Part shown: positions 25,047-32,123 of the stretch, one piece after another
How the letters are laid out: every line of letters starts with the position of its first letter
Numbering within the stretch: position 1 is the stretch's first letter
NCBI GenBank assembly: GCA_026395935.1
Contig: JAPLXT010000056.1
Span: forward strand, 1 to 43,464
Source: Candidatus Nomurabacteria bacterium
GTDB taxonomy: Bacteria > Patescibacteriota > Minisyncoccia > Phycocordibacterales > UBA9973
Length of the DNA stretch: 43,464 nt
Direction of reading: 5' to 3'
Translations under genes and position numbers: made by a program
Notes under the pieces: model-generated
Told to the model about the DNA's origin: nothing
The model's input: the letters and a program-made list of their open reading frames with translations, nothing else
Databases searched by the model: none

Positions 25047-26319
25047 TTTAATAATCGTACTAATAATAATCGCATTAGTGCGGTTTTTCTTTTTTCTTCC
25101 AGGGAAACCCGCGTATCAAAATGCAGTAGGGAAGGAGGTAGTGCTCAAGGGAGTAGTGAGCGATGATCCAGATATCCGGCTTAAGAACCAGCACCTGAAT
25201 ATAAAATTGAAGGATAAAGATGTGAATATTTTGGTCTTCGTCGGCAGAGAAGAAGAAGTTTCCTATGGTGATGAAATTAAGGTAAGAGGTTTACTAGAAG
25301 AGCCAGAGAATTTTGTAACAAATTCTGGTAAAGAATTTAATTATAAAAGATATCTCGCGAATCAAGATATTTATTTTATGATTAAGAATGCTCAAATTGA
25401 GATTCTTTCAAGTGGCAATGGTAGTAAAATATATAGTTTGCTTTTCAAAATAAAGAATTCTTTCATGAAGAATGTTGATCAAGTGATTCCTATGCCTGAG
25501 AGTGATCTTGGTAATGGCCTTATACTTGGTGCTCGTGGAGGTTTCGATGAAGATACGAAGAATGAATTTATAAATACAGGCACCATTCACATCATCGCCC
25601 TATCTGGGTACAACGTATCAATAGTAGCGAATAATGTCATCAAAACATTGGGATTTATTTTCTCAAAGACTATATCAATTGTTTTCGGTGGTATTGTTAT
25701 ACTTTTATTTATTATCATGACTGGTGCTTCAGCCACCGCTATACGAGCGGGGATTATGGCATCTATTATGCTGTTAGGCAGGATGACAGATAGGAAATAT
25801 CTAGCAGGGCGTGCACTCATAGTGGCAGGGCTTCTGATGGTCGCTTATGATCCACGAGTCTTAGTAGATATGTCTTTCCAGTTGTCTTTCATCGCGACGG
25901 GTGGTGTGCTCTATCTTACGCCGAAAACTCTAAATTGGTTTAGATTTGTTCCACTACGTTTTGGTTTCAGAGAAATGGTGGCGAGTACCATCGCGGCGAC
26001 TATTTCAGTCATGCCAATACTTCTTTATCTGACGGGTGTGTTTTCGCTCGTATCTCTACCGGCTAACTTCTTAATACTTTTACTTATTCCTTACGTGATG
26101 TTTTTTATATTTGTTACGGGAATCTTTGGCTTCATCGCGCCTGTACTCGCAATATTCTTCGGGTATATTACATACATAATGCTAATGTACATACTGGGAG
26201 TAATTCACTTTTTTGGCTCGTTGCCGTTCGCCAGCTTTTCAATCCAATCTTTTCCATTGGTTTTAACAATCATAATTTATATATTTTTACTCAGGTGGAT
26301 TTTTAGAGAGAAGTCTTAA
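25021..26319 (+). CDS. comEC: ComEC/Rec2 DNA-uptake channel, lacking the C-terminal nuclease domain
   Basis: The 432-residue membrane protein matches the N-terminal part of ComEC, the channel that brings single-stranded DNA into the cell during transformation. An N-terminal helix and an OB-like domain (DUF4131, about 35-130) are followed by the competence domain of many helices, with the family motif HIIALSGYNVSIV and GASATAIRAGIMA. Full-length ComEC also has a C-terminal metallo-beta-lactamase domain; here that domain is a separate gene at 26937-27797, with sodA/B in between on the other strand. Together with the type IV pilus genes this suggests natural competence. Confidence 0.88.
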   Translation: MQLTKKEISLIIVLIIIALVRFFFFLPGKPAYQNAVGKEVVLKGVVSDDPDIRLKNQHLNIKLKDKDVNILVFVGREEEVSYGDEIKVRGLLEEPENFVTNSGKEFNYKRYLANQDIYFMIKNAQIEILSSGNGSKIYSLLFKIKNSFMKNVDQVIPMPESDLGNGLILGARGGFDEDTKNEFINTGTIHIIALSGYNVSIVANNVIKTLGFIFSKTISIVFGGIVILLFIIMTGASATAIRAGIMASIMLLGRMTDRKYLAGRALIVAGLLMVAYDPRVLVDMSFQLSFIATGGVLYLTPKTLNWFRFVPLRFGFREMVASTIAATISVMPILLYLTGVFSLVSLPANFLILLLIPYVMFFIFVTGIFGFIAPVLAIFFGYITYIMLMYILGVIHFFGSLPFASFSIQSFPLVLTIIIYIFLLRWIFREKS

Positions 26320-26896
26320 AATTATTTTCTATTGATTCCCAATTTATATTTTCGAAGAAGGCCTCTATATATTTTTTCTTTTCCGACGGGATGTAGTCTA
26401 GATAATATGCATGTTCCCACATATCAAGACAAAGAACAGGGGAGAGGCCAGTAAGTTGGCCTAGGTGGTGCTCGTCTATCCATGAGATAATTAATTTATC
26501 ACTCATTTTATCGTAATAAAGAATACTCCAGCCTGGACCACGAGTCGTGGCGACAAATTTGAAATGAACTAAAAAGTTTTCAAAAGAGCCCCATTCTTTT
26601 TCTATACTTGCATACAAGTCTCCTTTTTTATTTATTTCTTTTTGTTCTCCCGAAAGAGATGCGAAATAATATTCATGATTCCTCATACCATCGAATTCAA
26701 ATCCGAAACGTCGCTGTAATTCACCTAGGACGAAAGCATTTTTCTCTGGGTCACTTTTAAGTTCGCTTATTTTGTTGAAAATAAGATTCGTATTTGTGAC
26801 ATATCCTTTATAAAGTTTTAAGTGCTCCTCTATTGTTTTTGGGCTTATTCCTACTAGCTCTCCTATCTCAAATGTTTTTGTTTTAAATGTTTCCAT
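26303..26896 (-). CDS. sod: Iron/manganese superoxide dismutase
   Basis: The enzyme removes superoxide. The 197-residue protein has the four metal ligands in family positions: H25, H74 (RNHEYYF), D158 and H162 in LDMWEHAYYLDY. The stretch GPGWSILYYD corresponds to the conserved core strand of Fe/Mn enzymes. I cannot decide between iron and manganese from these residues. It is convergent with the comEC channel gene, overlapping its last 17 bp, and divergent from the ComEC-type nuclease gene. Its presence suggests exposure to oxygen. Confidence 0.93.
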   Translation of the reverse strand: METFKTKTFEIGELVGISPKTIEEHLKLYKGYVTNTNLIFNKISELKSDPEKNAFVLGELQRRFGFEFDGMRNHEYYFASLSGEQKEINKKGDLYASIEKEWGSFENFLVHFKFVATTRGPGWSILYYDKMSDKLIISWIDEHHLGQLTGLSPVLCLDMWEHAYYLDYIPSEKKKYIEAFFENINWESIENNFKTSL

Positions 26897-26923
26897 AATG
26901 TTTTTGTGTATTTAGTGTTAATA

Positions 26924-26929
26924 TATAAA
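26924..26929 (+). promoter_or_regulatory. -10 box of the ComEC-type nuclease gene
   Basis: TATAAA ends 7 nt before the ATG at 26937. On the opposite strand TGATATACT (26929-26937) could serve sod, so the two promoters overlap. Confidence 0.4.
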
Positions 26930-26936
26930 GTATATC

Positions 26937-27797
26937 ATGGAACGCATAAAAAAATACTTACCATATATATCCCTTATAATTCTTATTATTTTGACCGCTA
27001 GTATCTGGTTTTTAGTTTTTCAGCATAAAAATAATTATTTAAAAGTTGTATTTCTGGATGTCGGTCAGGGAGATGCTATTTATATAGAGGCACCCAATGG
27101 AAGGCAGATGTTAATAGACGGTGGTCCGGATGCGACCCTTCTCGCAAGTCTTGCAAAGGTAATGCCTTTTGCTGATCGATCTATCGACATGATTCTAGCT
27201 ACTCATCCAGATATGGACCACATCGGAGGATTCCCGCTACTATTAGACAATTATAAAGTGACGAGCATTATTGAGAATGACACCGTCTCTACAACTGCTG
27301 TCTCAGATAGTCTTGAAGAAAAAATTGCAAAGAAAAAAATAAATAAAATTATTGCACGACGTGGGATGCACATAATATTAGATGCAGAGAAAAATATTTA
27401 TTTTGATATTTTATTTCCAGACCGTGATATTTCAAACTTTGAAAGTAATGATGCTGGAATTGTAGGGAAGCTAGTCTATGGCAATGAGTCATTTATGTTT
27501 ACTGGGGACGCTCCTCTCTATACTGAGAATTTAATAGAATGGAACGAAAAAGATAGTACTTTAAAGTCCGACGTACTCAAGCTCGGTCACCACGGTTCGC
27601 GTACTTCATCGAGTACCCTTTGGCTTGAAAAGGTGAATCCCGAAATAGCAATAATATCAGTAGATAAGAATAACAAATATGGTCATCCGCACAAGGAATT
27701 ACTCGACAGACTTTCATCTCTTAAAATTCCATTTTTAAGTACGGCCGACCAAGGTAATATAATTTTTGAAACTGATGGAAAGAAAATTTTTAGATAA
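26937..27797 (+). CDS. ComEC C-terminal-type metallo-beta-lactamase, membrane anchored
   Basis: The 286-residue protein has one N-terminal helix (10-28) and a metallo-beta-lactamase fold. Motifs are FLDVGQGDAIYIEAPNG, LIDGGPD, the metal site THPDMDHIGG, FTGDAP and KLGHHGSRTS. This is the domain found at the C terminus of ComEC, thought to degrade the non-transported DNA strand. Here it is an independent gene, with its own anchor to place it outside the membrane near the channel. A bidirectional terminator follows. Confidence 0.88.
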   Translation: MERIKKYLPYISLIILIILTASIWFLVFQHKNNYLKVVFLDVGQGDAIYIEAPNGRQMLIDGGPDATLLASLAKVMPFADRSIDMILATHPDMDHIGGFPLLLDNYKVTSIIENDTVSTTAVSDSLEEKIAKKKINKIIARRGMHIILDAEKNIYFDILFPDRDISNFESNDAGIVGKLVYGNESFMFTGDAPLYTENLIEWNEKDSTLKSDVLKLGHHGSRTSSSTLWLEKVNPEIAIISVDKNNKYGHPHKELLDRLSSLKIPFLSTADQGNIIFETDGKKIFR

Positions 27798-27830
27798 AAT
27801 AAAACTCTCGAGTTAATCGAGAGTTTTATT
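27798..27830. terminator. Bidirectional terminator between convergent genes
   Basis: A perfect 14-bp stem (27798-27811 with 27817-27830) around GTTAA, with A and T runs on both sides, serves both the ComEC-type gene (+) and rpmB (-). The stop codon of rpmB lies inside the right arm. Confidence 0.9.
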
Positions 27831-28071
27831 TAATGATTCCGGCTTTCTTTAATACTGCATAAGCTCCATGTTTGTTGATAGTTTTGATAGCTTTGGTTGA
27901 AAGTGTAAGAGGGAAATATTTCTTTAGCTCAGGAACGTAGATTCGTTTCTTCTGAAGGTTTGGATATTTGCGGACCATACCAGTAGGGTTGAATTTAGTA
28001 GCACGAACAACGTTCGAGTAGCCGCCCCCCATGATTGAGCCCTTTTTTGTTATATCACAAACTTTCGCCAT
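27826..28071 (-). CDS. rpmB: Large ribosomal subunit protein bL28
   Basis: The 81-residue protein matches bL28: MAKVCDITKKGSIMGG, then NLQKKRIYVPE and the end LKKAGIIK. It has no zinc-binding Cys pairs. It is a single-gene unit on the minus strand, ending at the shared terminator. Upstream, TGATAGCAT is a possible extended -10 about 10 nt before the start. Confidence 0.95.
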   Translation of the reverse strand: MAKVCDITKKGSIMGGGYSNVVRATKFNPTGMVRKYPNLQKKRIYVPELKKYFPLTLSTKAIKTINKHGAYAVLKKAGIIK

Positions 28072-28104
28072 AGATGAAGGTATGCTATCATATTAAATAC
28101 ACAT

Positions 28105-28734
28105 ATGCAAGCAATTGATCAAATATTCTATATAGTTGTACTTATAATGTCCGTGGTGGTTCATGAATTTTCTCATGGCTACGCAGCATACCTACTAGGG
28201 GACAATACAGCTCGCCTAAGCGGTAGACTTACCTTAAATCCTATAAAACATCTTGATCTTTTTGGTTCAATTATTTTACCCCTATTACTAATAGTTTCAA
28301 ATGCGGGTTTTGTAATTGGTTGGGCAAAGCCTGTACCTTATAATCCGAATAATCTTAGCAATAAGAGATGGGGGAATTTACTTGTAGCTATCGCTGGTAT
28401 AGCGGCCAATCTTGTTTTAGTTATTGTATTTGGCCTTTTGATTAGGTTTGCTCCAGTGTTGGGGATTCCTTTTGGTAGTCCTTTCTATAAAATTACCTCT
28501 ATTATTGTCATATTAAACTTGGTTCTTATCCTTTTCAATCTAATTCCTATTCCACCACTTGATGGATCGAAAGTTTTATTCTCTTTCCTCCCTTTAAAAT
28601 ATAGATATATTGAAGACTTCTTAGAGAAATGGGGGATGTTCCTTCTCCTTTTCTTTATAATTTTCCTATGGGGTAAAGTAGCACCTCTTATTTTTATATT
28701 TTTCCATTTAATTACAGGGGTTTCTTTGGGGTAA
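28105..28734 (+). CDS. Site-2 protease family membrane metalloprotease (M50)
   Basis: The 209-residue protein has about five or six helices with the zinc motif HEFSH (H20, E21, H24) in the first helix and the third ligand motif PIPPLDG near residue 155. This is the short form of M50 peptidases without a PDZ domain, like those found widely in bacteria and archaea. Such enzymes cut transmembrane substrates within the membrane. The segment NPIKHLDLFGSI is typical of this subgroup. The substrate is unknown. Confidence 0.92.
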   Translation: MQAIDQIFYIVVLIMSVVVHEFSHGYAAYLLGDNTARLSGRLTLNPIKHLDLFGSIILPLLLIVSNAGFVIGWAKPVPYNPNNLSNKRWGNLLVAIAGIAANLVLVIVFGLLIRFAPVLGIPFGSPFYKITSIIVILNLVLILFNLIPIPPLDGSKVLFSFLPLKYRYIEDFLEKWGMFLLLFFIIFLWGKVAPLIFIFFHLITGVSLG

Positions 28735-28742
28735 ACAAGCCC

Positions 28743-28771
28743 TTGCTTTTTTAGAGCCTTTATAGTAAAGT
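28743..28771 (+). promoter_or_regulatory. Promoter of rpsL-rpsG
   Basis: TTGCTT (28743-28748) and TAAAGT (28766-28771) are 17 bp apart, giving a leader of about 30 nt before rpsL. No Shine-Dalgarno sequence precedes the ATG. Confidence 0.45.
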
Positions 28772-28807
28772 GTTTGCACTAGTCGTTGTGACTATGTTTT
28801 CATTTAT

Positions 28808-29233
28808 ATGCCTACAATTAACCAATTGGTTCGCAAGAGCCGCAAAATAATCAAGAGAAAATCTAAAGCTGTGGCTTTGGCTCGTGGTTTTAATTCTATT
28901 AAGAACAAGCCAGTTTATTATCCAGCTCCATTCAAGCGTGGAGTTTGTACGAAAGTTTCTACTACTACACCTAAGAAGCCTAACTCAGCTCTCCGAAAGA
29001 TTGCTCGTGTTCGTCTTACAAATGGTATGGAAGTAACAGCATATATTCCAGGAGAAGGACACAACTTACAAGAACACTCAGTGGTTATGATCCGTGGTGG
29101 ACGTGTGAAAGACCTTATCGGAGTACGTTATCATATCGTTCGTGGACGTCTTGATACGACAGGAGTTGAGAAGCGTCGCCAATCAAGAAGTCTCTATGGT
29201 ACAAAAACACCTAAAGCAGCAGTTAAGAAATAA
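28808..29233 (+). CDS. rpsL: Small ribosomal subunit protein uS12
   Basis: The 141-residue protein is a clear uS12, with KRGVCTKV, TTTPKKPNSALRK and GEGHNLQEHSV. It has a longer N-terminal part than E. coli S12, shifting numbering by 14. The decoding-loop lysines K56/K57 and K101 (E. coli K42/K43 and K87) are kept. The next key residue, proline 90 in E. coli, is isoleucine here (I104 in VKDLIGVRYH). Changes at that proline cause streptomycin resistance or dependence in E. coli. It is followed by rpsG 11 bp later. Confidence 0.97.
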   Translation: MPTINQLVRKSRKIIKRKSKAVALARGFNSIKNKPVYYPAPFKRGVCTKVSTTTPKKPNSALRKIARVRLTNGMEVTAYIPGEGHNLQEHSVVMIRGGRVKDLIGVRYHIVRGRLDTTGVEKRRQSRSLYGTKTPKAAVKK

Positions 29234-29244
29234 TTTAAAATAAT

Positions 29245-29715
29245 ATGCGAAGAAAAATAAAAAATAAAAATATAGTAGAACCAGATATTTTGTACAAGTC
29301 TCAGAAGCTTGCGAAGTTCATAAACAATATTATGCTTCATGGAAAGAAGGAGACTGCTCGTAAGTCAGTTTATAAAGCTTTTGAAATTATCAAAGAAAAG
29401 ACCGGCAACCCTAATCCACTAGAAGTTTTCGATACAGCTTTGAAGAATGCAGGTCCTACAGTAGAAGTTCGTTCACGTCGTATCGGTGGTGCAAACTACC
29501 AGGTCCCTCGCGAAGTTCGTCCTGAGAGACGCCTTGCCTTAGCAATGAGATGGATGATAGATGCAGCACGTAGTAAGAAAGGAGCACCTATCGCCGAGAA
29601 GCTTGCCGAAGAATTGATACTTGCTTCAAAGAATGAAGGTTCAGCTATCAAGAAGCGTGATGATACCCACAAGATGGCAGAGAGTAACAAAGCATTCGCC
29701 CACTTCGCTTGGTAA
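29245..29715 (+). CDS. rpsG: Small ribosomal subunit protein uS7
   Basis: The 156-residue protein is a typical uS7, the primary binder of the 3' major domain of 16S rRNA. It shows NNIMLHGKKETAR, GPTVEVRSRRIGGANYQVP and the C-terminal KMAESNKAFAHFAW (given in parts). In most bacteria fusA follows directly, but here a terminator follows and fusA is about 5.9 kb away. Confidence 0.97.
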   Translation: MRRKIKNKNIVEPDILYKSQKLAKFINNIMLHGKKETARKSVYKAFEIIKEKTGNPNPLEVFDTALKNAGPTVEVRSRRIGGANYQVPREVRPERRLALAMRWMIDAARSKKGAPIAEKLAEELILASKNEGSAIKKRDDTHKMAESNKAFAHFAW

Positions 29716-29734
29716 TCAATATTTAAACAAAAAC

Positions 29735-29760
29735 AAAAACTCCCCACCCGGGGAGTTTTT
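29735..29760 (+). terminator. Intrinsic terminator after rpsG
   Basis: AAAACTCCCC (29736-29745) pairs with GGGGAGTTTT (29750-29759) around a 4-nt loop and ends in a T run. It cuts the str-type operon after rpsG. Confidence 0.9.
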
Positions 29761-29804
29761 GATTTCTTGACAAAAGTTGAATAAGGAGTAGTTTTAAGGT
29801 AAAT

Positions 29805-29833
29805 TTGAATGCGTATTGTATTTTTAGTATAAA
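29805..29833 (+). promoter_or_regulatory. Promoter of the small CxxC protein gene
   Basis: TTGAAT (29805-29810) and TATAAA (29828-29833) are 17 bp apart. A TTGACA at 29767-29772 with TAGTTT 16 bp later is a second candidate. Confidence 0.4.
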
Positions 29834-29859
29834 TTTCTAATTTTCTAAATTTTATAATT

Positions 29860-30063
29860 ATGTCGAAAGATCCATGTGGAGCCTGCGGGACTCCGAAATC
29901 AAAAAATCATTGGGATAAAGATGATTGCCATCACTGCTACCCAGAGAATTTTTATGAGCTAAAAACTATTCCAGCTCAAATAAAAAATTCTGGAGACATT
30001 GTAGACAGCCCAATTTTTGAAGGCCAAGGAATTGAATTTTTGGCTGAACTAACTGAGGCTTAA
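29860..30063 (+). CDS. Small CxxC protein of unknown function
   Basis: The 67-residue protein begins with CGACGTPKSKNHW and a second cluster CHHCYP, giving C6/C9 and C18-type pairs that could hold one zinc ion. The remainder (residues 30-67) is acidic with no recognisable domain. It is a single-gene unit with its own promoter and a terminator hairpin. The downstream sequence (terminator plus ACGCTATCGCG hairpin) is repeated after the next gene, so the two units look related in origin, although the proteins are not similar. I do not recognise a family. Confidence 0.6.
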   Translation: MSKDPCGACGTPKSKNHWDKDDCHHCYPENFYELKTIPAQIKNSGDIVDSPIFEGQGIEFLAELTEA

Positions 30064-30080
30064 TGCCTGAAGAAATTAGT

Positions 30081-30114
30081 AAAAGGATGTCAAAAGCATC
30101 CTTTTATTTTTTTT
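30081..30114 (+). terminator. Intrinsic terminator, first of a duplicated pair
   Basis: AAAAGGATG (30081-30089) pairs with CATCCTTTT (30097-30105) and is followed by A and eight T. The hairpin and flanks recur at 30743-30772. Confidence 0.85.
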
Positions 30115-30147
30115 ACCTACTCAACGCTATCGCGTCAGAGAGGTAAA
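30112..30147. repeat. ACGCTATCGCG hairpin repeat, copy A
   Basis: Outer arms TTTACCT (30112-30118) and AGGTAAA (30141-30147) enclose an inner hairpin ACGC-TATC-GCGT (30124-30135). Two more copies lie at 30774-30809 and 31326-31371. Confidence 0.75.
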
Positions 30148-30157
30148 GAGGATTTTC

Positions 30158-30185
30158 TTGACAAAGATACCTAAAAGCTTAAGAT
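30158..30185 (+). promoter_or_regulatory. Promoter of the 169-residue hypothetical gene
   Basis: A perfect TTGACA (30158-30163) is followed after 16 bp by TAAGAT (30180-30185). The leader would be about 25 nt. Confidence 0.5.
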
Positions 30186-30216
30186 GAATATAAATGTTAA
30201 ATTTAAAATATAGACT

Positions 30217-30726
30217 ATGATTAGCTACATTTCCTTTAAAAAAGCTTGTAAGGAGCTTAGAATTAATCCAAATATATTTGGAAATAATCCATTAGTAGGT
30301 GGACATCCACTTGTAACTTTTGAAGAACCCTTCGATTTTGGGACAATGAATTTTCCCGAGAAACAGCTGAAGCAGATTTTGATGATTGGTCAAATTATTT
30401 ACAATTTGGAATCACAAGTTAATTTGGGCCACATGTATAATCTGACGACAAAGAAGGGAAGGGAAGATTACAGGAGAGATAGCGAAATAAAAAAGATTTT
30501 GCCCATTCTGCAAGAGTCAATTGAATTCTGGCTTGAGACCGGACTGAAGAAATGTAAGTCAGATAAAAATCTCATGTTCTGCAATGGAAGAGTTTTTGAA
30601 GTTGATCCAAAACAGACAGAGAAAATGGATGAAATGAACGATTACATGAAAGAAGTCCATCGTGATTTTCTTTACAAAGAGGCTATGTCTGAAATATCTG
30701 CCAGGGATGTGATTTTAAATGCTTAA
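30217..30726 (+). CDS. Hypothetical protein, 169 residues
   Basis: I do not recognise a family. The protein is soluble, with no signal peptide or membrane helix. It is probably mainly alpha-helical in its middle and end (QLKQILMIGQIIYNLESQ, ILPILQESIEFWLETGLKK). It has two cysteines close to a basic patch (KKCKSDKNLMFCNGR) and an acidic, charged end. It has a strong own promoter and a terminator, so it is a single-gene unit. It lies in the accessory stretch between rpsG and fusA, between two copies of the hairpin repeat. Confidence 0.6.
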   Translation: MISYISFKKACKELRINPNIFGNNPLVGGHPLVTFEEPFDFGTMNFPEKQLKQILMIGQIIYNLESQVNLGHMYNLTTKKGREDYRRDSEIKKILPILQESIEFWLETGLKKCKSDKNLMFCNGRVFEVDPKQTEKMDEMNDYMKEVHRDFLYKEAMSEISARDVILNA

Positions 30727-30742
30727 TGCATGAAAAATTTAG

Positions 30743-30772
30743 TAAAGGGATGTCAAAAGCATCCCTTTATTA
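30743..30772 (+). terminator. Intrinsic terminator, second of a duplicated pair
   Basis: TAAAGGGATG (30743-30752) pairs with CATCCCTTTA (30760-30769), followed by T-rich sequence. The loop TCAAAAG-type and flanks match the terminator at 30081-30114. Confidence 0.85.
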
Positions 30773-30773
30773 T

Positions 30774-30809
30774 TTTACCAGCTCAACGCTATCGCGCCAG
30801 AGAGGTAAA
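30774..30809. repeat. ACGCTATCGCG hairpin repeat, copy B
   Basis: TTTACC and GGTAAA arms around ACGCTATCGCG, 36 bp like copy A. It directly follows the terminator and precedes the PaaX/Cas2-like promoter. Confidence 0.75.
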
Positions 30810-30811
30810 GG

Positions 30812-30820
30812 TGGTATAAT
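30812..30820 (+). promoter_or_regulatory. Extended -10 promoter of the PaaX/Cas2-like gene
   Basis: TGGTATAAT ends 6 nt before the ATG at 30827, predicting a leaderless mRNA. It abuts hairpin repeat copy B. Confidence 0.6.
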
Positions 30821-30826
30821 ATAATT

Positions 30827-31327
30827 ATGAGTGCAGAGAAATTAATTTTAGAATATTTGAGTGAGAATAAGAGTAAGCCTGCGATTAGATATGCAGGTGT
30901 TCGCTTAGGATTTTTAGGTTTACCAGATTTTAAGTATTATAAATACCAGACACTTGCCAATAGATGTTCTTTATTAAAAAGTGGGGGATATATAAAAGAA
31001 ACGAATGGTATTTATTTTATAACACAGAAAGGTGAAGAATTTTTAAATAAGAAAAATAAAACGGTTTTTAAAAAATTTGAATCTAGTAAAACAGATAAGG
31101 ATCCAAAAGATTTACTTTTGTTATATGATGTACCAGAAGATAAGAAGGCACATAGAGATTGGCTTAGAAAAGAGCTTGTAAATTTCAATTATATTATGAT
31201 TCAGAGAAGTGTTTGGGTGGGGCCTTCTCCATTACCGAAAGAATTTACACAATATCTAAAGGACATTGGGCTAAAGGACACAATAAAAACATTTAAATTA
31301 GAAAAAGGTTATAACTTACAAAAATAA
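30827..31327 (+). CDS. Stand-alone PaaX/Cas2-like protein with winged helix
   Basis: The 166-residue protein has an N-terminal winged-helix-like domain (about 1-80, with YYKYQTLANRCSLLKSGGYI and FITQKGEEFL) and a C-terminal Cas2-type ferredoxin fold (about 92-166). The latter starts with LLLLYDVPEDKKAHRDWLRK and continues with MIQRSVWVGP, the pattern of Cas2 and of the PaaX C-terminal domain. I recognise this combination from Parcubacteria, where it is often labelled Cas2. No cas1, other cas gene or CRISPR array is in the window, so a transcriptional regulator or a nuclease outside CRISPR is more likely. The Asp of the first strand (YDVPED) is kept. Confidence 0.75.
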   Translation: MSAEKLILEYLSENKSKPAIRYAGVRLGFLGLPDFKYYKYQTLANRCSLLKSGGYIKETNGIYFITQKGEEFLNKKNKTVFKKFESSKTDKDPKDLLLLYDVPEDKKAHRDWLRKELVNFNYIMIQRSVWVGPSPLPKEFTQYLKDIGLKDTIKTFKLEKGYNLQK

Positions 31328-31371
31328 CATTTTACCTGTCTAACGCTATCGCGTTTGGGAGGTAAAATGTT
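31326..31371. repeat. ACGCTATCGCG hairpin repeat, copy C (long arms)
   Basis: Arms AACATTTTACCT and AGGTAAAATGTT pair over 12 bp around an inner AACGC-TATC-GCGTT hairpin. It overlaps the last bases of the PaaX/Cas2-like gene and may also end its transcript. Confidence 0.75.
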
Positions 31372-31417
31372 ATAAGGTAGATATTTATTTTAATAGGAAG
31401 GTTTTTAATTTAAAAAG

Positions 31418-31426
31418 TTATCCACA
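31418..31426 (+). other. Single DnaA-box-like 9-mer
   Basis: TTATCCACA matches the strict DnaA box in an AT-rich gap. It is alone, so it is not evidence of an origin. Confidence 0.25.
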
Positions 31427-31444
31427 GTTTTGGAAGTTTTTATA

Positions 31445-31473
31445 TTTACAAATAAAATTTTTTCTTTTATAAT
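31445..31473 (+). promoter_or_regulatory. Promoter of the 207-residue membrane protein gene
   Basis: TTTACA (31445-31450) and TATAAT (31468-31473) are 17 bp apart; the -10 ends 6 nt before the ATG at 31480, so no leader is expected. Confidence 0.6.
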
Positions 31474-31479
31474 CTAGGA

Positions 31480-32103
31480 ATGGAAAAATTTAAAAAAGTT
31501 TTTGCCCACGTTTTAAAAATTTTAAAGTGGGCCTTTCTAATTTTAGTGGGAGTTTTTATTATTTTAGTTATAGCTAGGATTCCTCACGCATTAAATCAAC
31601 AGAAGACAGACGCTCAAATTATTAAAATTCATAATACAAAACTCACCCTTCCTGATGTAATGGGGGAGAACTTGCCACCATACCCTGGCGTAGAGGCGGA
31701 CAAGACCGTGCAGGGCATAGATGCAAACAATAATGGTATTCGTGATGATGTTGAGCTTGCTATATTTAAAGAATATCCAAATTCTGCGAAAACCCGCGCA
31801 GTACTTTTGCAGTATGCACTAACGTTGCAAATGGAGGTTATGCAACCAATAATAAATACATCTACTGCTACAGAAGTTGCAAGAGAACAAAGTAGAGCAT
31901 ATGTTTGTATTGGTGATGTTTTATCAAGGGAAAATTTAGAAAAATTTAATAAAGAGGCTGATACTTTTACTAATTTTGTAAAAGAAAGAATGTTTAATAC
32001 AGAAGAGAGAAAAAATAATAGAAGTATTTTTGTTGATAATGTAAGAAGTTATTCAAATTTAGAACAAAAATGTGATATAGATTTGTTTATTTTATCAAAT
32101 TAA
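31480..32103 (+). CDS. Membrane-anchored protein of unknown function with calcium-loop motif
   Basis: The 207-residue protein has one N-terminal membrane helix (about 12-32) and an extracellular part. It contains DANNNGIRDDVE near residue 81, which resembles the Ca-binding loops of EF-hand or thrombospondin type 3 repeats. The rest is helical and charged, with two Cys (in AYVCIGD and LEQKCDID). I do not recognise a family. It lies 20 bp before the large surface hydrolase and is probably in one operon with it, so they may act together at the surface. Confidence 0.6.
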   Translation: MEKFKKVFAHVLKILKWAFLILVGVFIILVIARIPHALNQQKTDAQIIKIHNTKLTLPDVMGENLPPYPGVEADKTVQGIDANNNGIRDDVELAIFKEYPNSAKTRAVLLQYALTLQMEVMQPIINTSTATEVAREQSRAYVCIGDVLSRENLEKFNKEADTFTNFVKERMFNTEERKNNRSIFVDNVRSYSNLEQKCDIDLFILSN

Positions 32104-32123
32104 ATTATTTTAATAAAATTTAT

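Noticed and set aside
30112..31371. CRISPR array suggested by repeats near a Cas2-like gene
   Set aside because: Only three hairpin copies with gaps of about 620 and 510 bp that contain genes; no regular spacers.
31380..31479. Replication origin suggested by a DnaA box in AT-rich DNA
   Set aside because: A single 9-mer with no further boxes, no dnaA or dnaN, and a chance match is quite likely in this composition.
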